Below, in pieces: positions 51,192 to 59,233 of a DNA stretch of 64,000 bases (positions within the stretch are counted from its first letter, which is position 1; each line of letters starts with the position of its first letter). The position numbers and the translations under genes were made by a program. This DNA comes from Streptomyces sp. NBC_01707 (GTDB lineage: Bacteria > Actinomycetota > Actinomycetes > Streptomycetales > Streptomycetaceae): assembly GCF_041438805.1 (NCBI RefSeq), contig NZ_CP109190.1, positions 8,680,001 through 8,744,000 on the forward strand, written 5' to 3'. Under the pieces are notes generated by a model that did no database searches, was not told where the DNA came from, and saw only the letters and a program-made list of their open reading frames with translations.

Positions 51192-54100
51192 TTGCACAGA
51201 CATGTGAAGAGTGCGTGCGTATCCACCCTTGCCGCGGCAGCCGCCGTGGCGCTCGCGGCGGGCATGACCACCCCGGCCGTGGCGACAGTGGATCGCACGC
51301 ACGCGAGGGCCACGGGCACACAGCTCGTGGCCCCGCACCACATCACACTCATCACCGGTGACCGCGTCTCCGTGGATGCCAAGGGCCGTGTCGTGATGTT
51401 CGAGCCCGCCAAGGGGCGCGAACACATACCGGTGGCCAAGCGCATACGCGACGGGCACACGCTCCTCGTTCCGAGCGACGCCCGGGGGCTGATCGCCGAC
51501 GGCAAGCTCGACGAGCGGCTCTTCGACGTCACCGAGCTGAACAGCGCGGTGAACCGCAAGGCCCAGAAGGCGGGCCTGAAACTGATCGTCGGGTATCGGG
51601 GCGGGCAGGCCGCCGCGGCGAAGGCCGAGGTCCGGGAAGCGGGCGGTACGAAGGTCCGGCGGACCTTGAAATCGCTGAATGCCGACGCGCTGACCACCCC
51701 GAAGAGCGACGCCGAGGATATCTGGCAGGCGCTCACCAGCAAGCGCGCGGGCAGCGGCGAACGCGCCACGGCCTCCGGTGTCGACCGGGTCTGGCTGGAC
51801 GGGGTGCGTCGGGCGAGCCTCGACAAGAGCGTGCCCCAGATCGGTGCGCCGGCCGCATGGCAGGCCGGTTACACCGGCAAGGGCGTCAAGATCGCTGTCC
51901 TGGACACCGGCGTGGACGCCACCCACCCCGACCTCCAGGGCCAGGTCCTCGCCGAGAAGAACTTCTCCACGTCGGCCGACGCGGTCGACCGCTTCGGGCA
52001 CGGCACCCATGTGGCATCCATCGCGGCCGGCACGGGCGCCAAGTCGGACGGGAAGTTCAAGGGCGTAGCCCCGGATGCCAAGCTGCTGAACGGCAAGGTG
52101 CTCGACGACAGCGGCTACGGTGAGGACTCCGGCATCCTGGCCGGCATGGAGTGGGCGGCCGAGCAGGGCGCCGACATCGTCAACCTGAGCCTGGGCGGCC
52201 CCGACAGCCCTGAGATCGATCCGCTCGAAGCCGAAGTGAACAAGCTGTCGGCGGAGAAGGGCGTCCTGTTCGCCATCGCGGCGGGCAACGAGGGCGAGGG
52301 CGGGGCCGGCACGGTCGGCTCGCCGGGCAGCGCGGACGCCGCGCTGACCGTCGGCGCGGTCGACGACAACGACAAGTTGGCCGCGTTCTCCAGCCGCGGT
52401 CCGCGTATCGGCGACGGTGCGATCAAGCCCGATGTGACCGCACCCGGTGTGGACATCACGGCCGCAGCCGCACCCGGTTCCGTCATCGACCAGGAGGTCG
52501 GGCAGAACCCGCCCGGCTATCTGACGATCTCCGGTACGTCGATGGCGACCCCGCACGTGGCGGGCGCCGCGGCGCTGCTCAAGCAGGAGCACCCGGAGTG
52601 GAAGTACGCCGAGCTCAAGGGCGCGCTGACCGCGTCCACGAAGCCGGGCGCGTACACGCCGTTCGAGCAGGGCTCGGGCCGGATCGCCGTCGACCGGGCC
52701 ATCGGCCAGAGTGTCGTTGCCGATCCGGTCTCGGTCGGCTTCGGAGTGCAGCAGTGGCCGCACACCGATGACACCCCGGTCGTCAAGAAGGTGACGTACC
52801 GTAACCTCGGTGCGACGGACGTCACCCTCGACCTGGCGGTGACGGCCACCGGCCCGACGGGCAAGCCCGCGCCCGCCGGCTTCTTCGCCCTCGGCGCGGA
52901 CAAGGTCACCGTCCCCGCGGGCGGTACCGCCGAGGTACCGCTGACCGTCGACACCAAGCTCGGCGGCACGACGGACGGCAGCTACTCCGCCTATGTCGTC
53001 GGCAGCGGCGGCGGCCAGACCGTCCGCACCGCGGCCGCGGTCGAGCGCGAGGCCGAGTCGTACACCGTGACGCTCAAGCACCTCGACCGGCAGGGGAAGT
53101 CCGCCGCGCTCTACGACACGAGTCTCGTCGGTATCGGCGGGGACGTGGCGGACGTGTGGCTCGACCCGACGGGACCGACCGGAACGGTGAAGGTGCGTGT
53201 CCCCAGGGGGACCTACGCGGTCAACACCGGTATCTACGTGGACCGGGAGGACTTCGGCAAGGGTGCCGACTGGATCTTCCAGCCGAAGCTGAGCGTCACC
53301 AAGGACGTCACCGTGACGCTCGACGCCCGGAAGACGAAGCCGGTGGACATCACCGTGCCCGACACCGGCGCGAAGTCGCAGTTCGCTTCGGCCGACATCC
53401 AGCTCGAGACGGAGCAGAGCGGCTACGATTTCGGGTGGTGGCTGGACTCGTTCAAGGGGTTCCGCACCGCCCATCTGGGCGCGCAGGTGACCGACGGCTC
53501 GCTGTCCCAGTTCTGGTCCGGCATCTGGGCCAAGGGCTCATCGACCGGCTACGACGTCGTCTTCGGCGGACCGGTGAAGCAGGTCGCGACCGGGTACACC
53601 AAGAAGTTCACCACTGCTCAGATGGCCAAGGTGAAGATCGGGCTGGGCACCTCCGCCGCCGGGAAGACCGGTGGGATCGCTCCGTGGGGTTACGTGCCCG
53701 GGTCGTTCTCCAACATCTCCGTCCCGTCGGAGCAGAAGCTCCCCGCCACCCGCACGCTCTATCTCTCGACTGCGAACAAGGTGAAGTGGAGCTTCGACTT
53801 CGAGCAGTACGGCGGGGTCGACTCCGACGGCTTCCCGGTGGCCGACGCGTTCTACACGCTGGGTGCACCGCAGACCTTCGCGGCGGGCAAGAGTTACGGG
53901 AAGACCTTCAACACGGCTGTGTTCGGCCCGAGGATCGACAAGTCGTACGGTCTGTTCCGCGAGGGGAACGACCTCATCGGTGTGCTGCCGCTCTTCGCCG
54001 ACGGCCAGACCCACTCCGGCTCGTCCGCCTACACCTCGGTGAAGACGTCGCTGTACCGCAACGGCACCAAGGTCGCCGAGAATACGGACGCGCTGGACGG

Positions 54101-54548
54101 GCAGAGCTTCTTCAAGGTCCCTTCCGGTGACGCCGAGTACCGGCTCACGACCTCCGTGAAGCGATCGGCGAAGGTGGCGTCGGTGTCCTCCCGGATCGAC
54201 GCCAGCTGGACCTTCCGGTCGAAGAAGACCTCTTCGGCCGCACAGCTCCCGGCATCCACGGTGCGCTTCTCGCCCACGGTGACCCTGGACAGCAAGGTCA
54301 CTGCCGGCAGGACCGCGTCCGTTCCGGTGAAGGTGCTGGGTGCTGCCGCCGGTACGAACCTCAAGTCGCTGACGGTGTACGTCAGTTACGACGCAGGCAA
54401 GACCTGGAAGAAGGTCACCGTCAAGTCGGGCAAGATCTCGGTGAAGAACCCGGCCAAGGGGAAGTCGATCTCCTTCAAGGCCAATTTCACGGACAAGAAG
54501 GGCAACAAGTCGTCCGTGTCGATCTACAACGCGTATTACGGGAAGTGA
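51192..54548 (+). CDS. secreted S8 family serine protease (subtilase)
   Basis: An 1118-residue exported protease. A signal peptide (about 1-32, cleavage near AVA-T) and a propeptide (about 33-215) are followed by the subtilisin domain (about 220-480). Its catalytic triad is Asp238 (AVLDTGVDATHPDL), His270 (GHGTHVASIAAG) and Ser450 (GTSMATPHVAG), with the oxyanion Asn in AIAAGNEGEG. A long C-terminal beta-rich region (about 500-1118) has no recognised catalytic motif and ends SIYNAYYGK. It starts with TTG at 51192 after GGGGGAGA; GTG at 51204 is an alternative. Confidence 0.93.
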   Translation: MHRHVKSACVSTLAAAAAVALAAGMTTPAVATVDRTHARATGTQLVAPHHITLITGDRVSVDAKGRVVMFEPAKGREHIPVAKRIRDGHTLLVPSDARGLIADGKLDERLFDVTELNSAVNRKAQKAGLKLIVGYRGGQAAAAKAEVREAGGTKVRRTLKSLNADALTTPKSDAEDIWQALTSKRAGSGERATASGVDRVWLDGVRRASLDKSVPQIGAPAAWQAGYTGKGVKIAVLDTGVDATHPDLQGQVLAEKNFSTSADAVDRFGHGTHVASIAAGTGAKSDGKFKGVAPDAKLLNGKVLDDSGYGEDSGILAGMEWAAEQGADIVNLSLGGPDSPEIDPLEAEVNKLSAEKGVLFAIAAGNEGEGGAGTVGSPGSADAALTVGAVDDNDKLAAFSSRGPRIGDGAIKPDVTAPGVDITAAAAPGSVIDQEVGQNPPGYLTISGTSMATPHVAGAAALLKQEHPEWKYAELKGALTASTKPGAYTPFEQGSGRIAVDRAIGQSVVADPVSVGFGVQQWPHTDDTPVVKKVTYRNLGATDVTLDLAVTATGPTGKPAPAGFFALGADKVTVPAGGTAEVPLTVDTKLGGTTDGSYSAYVVGSGGGQTVRTAAAVEREAESYTVTLKHLDRQGKSAALYDTSLVGIGGDVADVWLDPTGPTGTVKVRVPRGTYAVNTGIYVDREDFGKGADWIFQPKLSVTKDVTVTLDARKTKPVDITVPDTGAKSQFASADIQLETEQSGYDFGWWLDSFKGFRTAHLGAQVTDGSLSQFWSGIWAKGSSTGYDVVFGGPVKQVATGYTKKFTTAQMAKVKIGLGTSAAGKTGGIAPWGYVPGSFSNISVPSEQKLPATRTLYLSTANKVKWSFDFEQYGGVDSDGFPVADAFYTLGAPQTFAAGKSYGKTFNTAVFGPRIDKSYGLFREGNDLIGVLPLFADGQTHSGSSAYTSVKTSLYRNGTKVAENTDALDGQSFFKVPSGDAEYRLTTSVKRSAKVASVSSRIDASWTFRSKKTSSAAQLPASTVRFSPTVTLDSKVTAGRTASVPVKVLGAAAGTNLKSLTVYVSYDAGKTWKKVTVKSGKISVKNPAKGKSISFKANFTDKKGNKSSVSIYNAYYGK

Positions 54549-54594
54549 CGGCGCTCAACCGCTGAACTCCGGGTGAGTGGCACGTGAACCCAAG

Positions 54595-54630
54595 CGGCCT
54601 GCCGGGACGGTCCTCCGTTCCGGCAGGCCG
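54595..54630. terminator. 16-bp terminator between convergent genes
   Basis: CGGCCTGCCGGGACGG pairs with CCGTTCCGGCAGGCCG (one G-U) around a TCCT loop, 46 bases after the protease stop. Confidence 0.82.
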
Positions 54631-54706
54631 TTCGCGTGCGCGGAGGGCTCGGTGCCGCCGCGCCGGGCGCCCGGTACGGCACATCCCCACAAGTCACCGG
54701 CGCCGC

Positions 54707-55951
54707 TCAGGCGGACGGGTGACCGGCCGGGGACTTGGTCCCGGAGACCGAGGCCATCGCCGAGGACTCCGGTGACGCGGGCCCGGGAGGTGACGGCTCC
54801 GGGGCCGACCCGGACGCCGGCGACTCGATGACGGGCGGCGGGCCGGAAGGCTCCTCAGGGGAGGGCGGGGGCTGCGGGCCCGACGGCTCGGTGGACGGGG
54901 ACGCGGTGGACGGGGACTCGGGGGTCGCAGATCCGGGGGACGGGGACCGGGGCGGGACGGACTCGGGGGACGGGGACTGCGACGTGTCCGAGGCCGGTGG
55001 ACACGGCTCGGTGGACTTCCCCTCGGGGGCCGGTGGACAGGGCGACGGCGGGTGCTCGGCGGGCGGCTTCGTCTTCTTGTCGCTGCCGCCGGTGTCACCC
55101 GTGCCGCGGGTGAACCAGCCGCCGCTTCTCGGGTCGTACATGACGAACTTCTTCACCACGCGCGGTGCGGGCTCCACCACCACGACGTTCGAGGAACGGT
55201 ACCCGGGCCATCGCTCACCCCTCACCTCCGGACTGCCCTTCGACGGGACCGGTTCGAGCAGTGGATTGCCGCACGCGCAGCGCACCCGCGGCACGCCGCG
55301 GTCGTCGACGAGCACGGCCGTACCGGCCTGAAGCACCGCCTGATAGCTGGTGGCGGAGCCGTCCCGGAACCCGTGGTTGGTGACCCGGGTGTCCAACCGC
55401 AACTGGACGGGGGTCAGCGTCCGCAGATAGGCGGGGACGTCGGACGGATCGATACCCAGTACCCCGGCGAAGGCGTCGTTCGTGTCCGGTGCGGCCGTCA
55501 GCGCCTTGATCTGCTTCTCCACGTCGCAGCTGGCGACCTTGCGGGTCCCGCCGTACAGACCTGGGGTCGAGCCGTCCACGCCCTGCGTGACCCCCGCCCC
55601 GGTCCTGGTCGGGGTGGGCGCCGTGGTCGGTGTCTCCGGGGCGCTGCTGCGTGACGTCGAGTCGGTGAACGGGTCCTGCCCGGCCGATCCCGCCGGCTGC
55701 AGGAAGATTTCGCCGCGCGCCGTCGAACCGCCGTCCCCGTCGGGGCGGATGAAAACGACAGCCATCACGGCCACGGCGATGATCACGGCGGCGATCGTCG
55801 CCACCTTGGGAACGGACCTCCACCACGGGCGGCCGGGGCCGCCCCCGGACCCGCTCGGGCCGCCGGGCCCCGAGGGCCCGCCCGTGCCGGAGTCACCGCT
55901 GCTCGGTGGCCCGCCGGAGGAGCCTGACGGAGTGCCGGGCGGTGGAGGCAC
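54707..55951 (-). CDS. DUF6777-like membrane-anchored protein
   Basis: A 414-residue protein as read from the in-frame GTG at 55951. A Gly/Pro/Ser-rich cytoplasmic start leads to one membrane helix (about 50-72, VATIAAVIIAVAVMAVVFI). An extracellular domain (about 75-290; PGLYGGTRKVASCDVEKQIK, GVLGIDPSDVPAYL, RVRCACGNPLLEP) and a long Pro/Ser-rich tail (about 300-414) follow. The extracellular part fits DUF6777 proteins of streptomycetes, function unknown. The true start may be a GTG at 56033, separated by a one-base frameshift (see findings). It is divergent from the streptophobe-like gene. Confidence 0.78.
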   Translation of the reverse strand: MPPPPGTPSGSSGGPPSSGDSGTGGPSGPGGPSGSGGGPGRPWWRSVPKVATIAAVIIAVAVMAVVFIRPDGDGGSTARGEIFLQPAGSAGQDPFTDSTSRSSAPETPTTAPTPTRTGAGVTQGVDGSTPGLYGGTRKVASCDVEKQIKALTAAPDTNDAFAGVLGIDPSDVPAYLRTLTPVQLRLDTRVTNHGFRDGSATSYQAVLQAGTAVLVDDRGVPRVRCACGNPLLEPVPSKGSPEVRGERWPGYRSSNVVVVEPAPRVVKKFVMYDPRSGGWFTRGTGDTGGSDKKTKPPAEHPPSPCPPAPEGKSTEPCPPASDTSQSPSPESVPPRSPSPGSATPESPSTASPSTEPSGPQPPPSPEEPSGPPPVIESPASGSAPEPSPPGPASPESSAMASVSGTKSPAGHPSA

Positions 55952-56177
55952 GGACCCCGGTTGCGTGGGACCCGACAGGGGGGCCGGAAGGGGGGCCTGT
56001 CGGGCGGTCGGACGACGGCGGTTGGCTGCTCACGGCCTCTTCTTCCCCACGTAAGGATCAGGCCCCCTTTGTTCCCGTGTGTGCTCATTGTGTGCGCGGC
56101 AACGGCGCGCCTCGCAAGCTGACGCTGTCGGCCCCTCCCAAGGGGCGGTCCGTCCCGGGCCTGCCTAGCGTGGCAGC

Positions 56178-57458
56178 GTGAGCCAACAGGCATCCAGCGA
56201 CCGCAGCCGTGCGCCGAGACCCGCGCACGGCTGGGGTCACGCCCTCCTGACGGTGCTCGCCGGGCTGGTGGTCATGGTCGTCGCGGCCGCCCTCGGGCTC
56301 TGGGCGGCGGGCGCGGCCGGCCTGCCCGACAGCGCCTTCCCGCGCGTCGTCGCGGCCGTCGTCGTGATGGCGGCAGGCGGATCCGTCGAGCTCTCGGGCA
56401 ACGCCGGGGATCTCGCCAGTACCCATGCGGAGTTCTCGGTGCTTCCGCTGTCGGTGACCCTGGTCGGCGCCCTGGTGATCGCCGTGGGATTTCTGCGGCC
56501 GCTGCGCCACCGGGCCGTCGCGGGATCGCGCGAACTGGCCGGCTGGGCCGCCCGGGTGGCGGTGCTGTGGGCGCTGGTCCTCATCGGCCTTTCGGTCCTG
56601 GCCAGAGCGACCTTCGACATTCCCGTGCGCGACGAGACGGAGGCGGCCGTCGCGGATCTGCTGGGCGTCGCCCCGAAGGTCGGCTTCCGGACCGACATCC
56701 TCCTCACCCTCGTACTCGGCCTGATCTGGCTGGCCGGCATCCTCGTCCTGGCCCTGCTCGTATCGCGCGGTGCGCCGCTCCCGGGCCGCCTCGTGCGCTT
56801 CCAGGAGTCGGTGCGCCCGGCCGCGTATGCGATGGTCGTGCTGCTGCTGGCGTACGTCGTCGTGGGTCTGGTGGTCGCACTCGTCGTCCTGGCCGTCCGC
56901 GGGCACCCGGCCGACACGTTCGCCGTGATCCTCCTGGGGTTGCCGAACCTTGTCTGGCTCGCCTACACGCTGGGGCTGGGCGCGTCCTGGGAGGGGAAGG
57001 TGGACGGTCCCTTCGGGCTGCCGATGCCGCAGATGCTCGACTCCGTACTGCGTACGCCGGACATCTCCACGGTCGATGTCTCCACGCTCGCCGAACAGGA
57101 CGGGCGGGCGTGGTGGCTGGTCGTCGCCGCCGCCGTGCTCACCGTGGCCGCCGCGTTCCTCATGGCGGTCCGCTCACCGGCCCGGATCCGGCCCTGGCAG
57201 CACGCCGTACACATGGCGGTGGCGCTCGTCCTCACCGTGCTGACCATCTGTCTCCTTGCGAGGGTCTCCGCGCACTACGGGGTGTCGCTGCTCGGTATCG
57301 GAGACCTCGGCCGCGGTCTCGGCGGAGAGCTGACGCTGCGTCCACGGTTGTGGTCCGCACTCGCTGTCGCCGCTCTCTGGGGCCTGGTCACCGGTTTCCT
57401 CGGTGGTCTGCTCGCCTCCAGGGTCGACCGGCGCGGCGAAGTGCCGGCGGACGGCTGA
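56178..57458 (+). CDS. streptophobe-like membrane protein
   Basis: A 426-residue, very hydrophobic protein with about ten membrane helices, of the streptophobe group found in streptomycetes and relatives: GHALLTVLAGLVVMVVAAAL near the start, the PDSAFPRVVAAVVVMAAGGSVELSG region, and LWSALAVAALWGLVTGFLGGLLASR at the end. The function is unknown. The GTG at 56178 is the first start after the divergent promoter region. It converges on the protein kinase gene with 20 bases between them. Confidence 0.82.
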   Translation: MSQQASSDRSRAPRPAHGWGHALLTVLAGLVVMVVAAALGLWAAGAAGLPDSAFPRVVAAVVVMAAGGSVELSGNAGDLASTHAEFSVLPLSVTLVGALVIAVGFLRPLRHRAVAGSRELAGWAARVAVLWALVLIGLSVLARATFDIPVRDETEAAVADLLGVAPKVGFRTDILLTLVLGLIWLAGILVLALLVSRGAPLPGRLVRFQESVRPAAYAMVVLLLAYVVVGLVVALVVLAVRGHPADTFAVILLGLPNLVWLAYTLGLGASWEGKVDGPFGLPMPQMLDSVLRTPDISTVDVSTLAEQDGRAWWLVVAAAVLTVAAAFLMAVRSPARIRPWQHAVHMAVALVLTVLTICLLARVSAHYGVSLLGIGDLGRGLGGELTLRPRLWSALAVAALWGLVTGFLGGLLASRVDRRGEVPADG

Positions 57459-57478
57459 GACGGGCTCGGCCACAGCCT

Positions 57479-58531
57479 TCAGCGTACGAGCCCCGGGAAC
57501 ACGGGAAGGGCCCAGTGCGGCGGCGCGGGCGGTGGTCCGGGCCCGGTGGCCCATGCACCGATTCGTTGGTCCACCTGCGTCGGCGGACGGTCCTTCCGCA
57601 CCGTGCTCCGCGCTGCCGAGCGCAGCGCGGCGACGAACTGCAGACAGGAGTCGTACCGGTCGTCAGGGCTCTTGGCCAGGGCCTTCACCAGCACGTCGTC
57701 GACGGCGGGCGGGAGGTCGGGGCGCCTGCCGGTCAGCGGCGGCGGCGGGTCGAACTGATGGGCCCACAACAGCGCCATGTCGTCGTCCCGCTGAAACGGC
57801 GGTGCGGCGGCCATCGTCTCGAACACCACACAGGCCAGGCTGTAGACGTCGCACCGGCCGTCCACCGGACGCCCGGAGATCTGCTCGGGCGCCACGTAGT
57901 CGAGCGTGCCGACGAACTGGCCCACCGAGGTGAACCCGGTCAGCGACAGCGACTTCTTCGTCAGCCCGAAGTCCGTGAGGTACACATGTTCCGGGTGGTC
58001 GCTGTCCGTGCCCGCAGCGACCAAGATGTTGCCGGGTTTGACGTCCCTGTGCACCAGGTCGTGGTCGTGTGCGGCGTCGAGCGCGGACGCCACCTGCGCG
58101 GCGATCCGGACCGCCGTCGCGATCTGCATCGGCCCCTGACGGTCGATGAGGGCGCGCAGGTCCTGGCCGGCGACATAACGCATCGCGATGTAGAGGATGC
58201 CCTCGGTCTCCCCGGCCTCGAAGACCGGCACGATATGCGGATGGTCGATCGCGGCGGCCACCCTCGACTCATGGGTGAACCGCTTCCTGAAGGTGTCGTT
58301 GCGGGCGAGTTCGGGGGCGAGCAGCTTGAGCGCGACCGTCCGGTCCAGCCGCAGATCCCTCGCGCGGTACACGACCGCCATGCCACCGCGGCCGATCTCG
58401 CTCTCCACCCGGTAATCCGCGATCTGCCTGCCGAGCAGGTCGGACGGTCGGCCCACGGGCAGCTCCGTGTCCCGACGCGGGTCGGGGGAGCGCGGAGGGC
58501 CCGGCGCGGGGGCGGGGTCGGGGGACATCAT
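57479..58531 (-). CDS. serine/threonine protein kinase
   Basis: A 350-residue Hanks-type kinase. A Pro/Asp-rich N-terminal tail (1-35) precedes the kinase domain (about 40-305) with the glycine loop IGRGGMAVVYRA, K69 (VALKLL), D163 (VHRDVKPGN), D187 (LTDFGL) and YVAPEQISG. There is no membrane helix or sensor domain, so it is cytosolic. Its start overlaps the stop of the upstream small gene (ATGA), and a double-FHA exporter is next upstream. That order recalls the mycobacterial PknF-Rv1747 pair, in which the kinase phosphorylates the exporter. Confidence 0.93.
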   Translation of the reverse strand: MMSPDPAPAPGPPRSPDPRRDTELPVGRPSDLLGRQIADYRVESEIGRGGMAVVYRARDLRLDRTVALKLLAPELARNDTFRKRFTHESRVAAAIDHPHIVPVFEAGETEGILYIAMRYVAGQDLRALIDRQGPMQIATAVRIAAQVASALDAAHDHDLVHRDVKPGNILVAAGTDSDHPEHVYLTDFGLTKKSLSLTGFTSVGQFVGTLDYVAPEQISGRPVDGRCDVYSLACVVFETMAAAPPFQRDDDMALLWAHQFDPPPPLTGRRPDLPPAVDDVLVKALAKSPDDRYDSCLQFVAALRSAARSTVRKDRPPTQVDQRIGAWATGPGPPPAPPHWALPVFPGLVR

Positions 58532-59217
58532 GCGTCACCCGTCCGGGTGGGCGGATGGGCGGTGTCCGGTCCGGGCCCGTCGACGGATCCCAGAAGCTGC
58601 GTCGGCTCGGCATCGGCGGTATCCGCAGGGTGGTATGCGGCCAGCCGCGCGGGGTCGACGATCTGCGTCGGCTCAGGCTCCGGTGCGTGCACGTCTTCGG
58701 TCCCGGGGTGCACAGGGGCATCGCTCGGGCGGCCCGGACCGGCCGAGGCCGCGTACGTACTCAGCTGCGTCCCGTCGCAGTACACCCAGCGCTCGTGCTC
58801 GGCGTCGTACAGCCACACCGCCTCGCCGTCGGCGACCATGCCCACCCGCAGCCCCTGGGTACGACAGCGGAAGGTCTCCCCGTCGATCCGGCCCTCGGCC
58901 AGCTCCTCCGCGGCGTCCCGGTACCGGGCCAGCGACTCCTGCACCTGTGCCATCAGCGGCCGGGGGTCCGCGGTGCGCGCGAGCGGCTGACCGGGCTCCG
59001 GCGGGCCGTGCGGTACGGAGACGAGCAGCCGGCCGTCCACCCATGCCGACCAGCCGTTCGCGCAAAGAATCCGCCCCCAGTCGCCGCGCCGGCCGACCAG
59101 CTGGACGGGGAGCAGCGGGTCGAGCGGCGCGGTAGGCCGGGACATGTCGGGTGCCTCCCATGTGGACATCCCGTCCGGGGGGACCACGTGTGTGGGGCGG
59201 AACTCCGGTGTCGCCAT
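58528..59217 (-). CDS. hypothetical protein between kinase and FHA exporter
   Basis: A 229-residue cytosolic protein. The middle (about 35-165) is compact and Trp-rich (VQLVGRRGDWGRILCANGWS, AWVDGRLLVSVP, VWLYDAEHERWVYCDG). The N- and C-terminal parts are Pro/Thr/Glu-rich with repeated EPTQ motifs (EPTQIV, EPTQLL) that could be kinase substrates recognised by FHA domains. No family was recognised. A GGGAG site precedes the ATG. It sits between the exporter and kinase genes and overlaps the kinase by four bases, so it probably works with them. Confidence 0.75.
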   Translation of the reverse strand: MATPEFRPTHVVPPDGMSTWEAPDMSRPTAPLDPLLPVQLVGRRGDWGRILCANGWSAWVDGRLLVSVPHGPPEPGQPLARTADPRPLMAQVQESLARYRDAAEELAEGRIDGETFRCRTQGLRVGMVADGEAVWLYDAEHERWVYCDGTQLSTYAASAGPGRPSDAPVHPGTEDVHAPEPEPTQIVDPARLAAYHPADTADAEPTQLLGSVDGPGPDTAHPPTRTGDA

Positions 59218-59233
59218 GGGCTCCCCGCCTCCG

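Noticed and set aside
51078..53474. A 798-codon minus-strand frame
   Set aside because: It is antisense to the subtilase gene, whose catalytic triad is clear on the plus strand.
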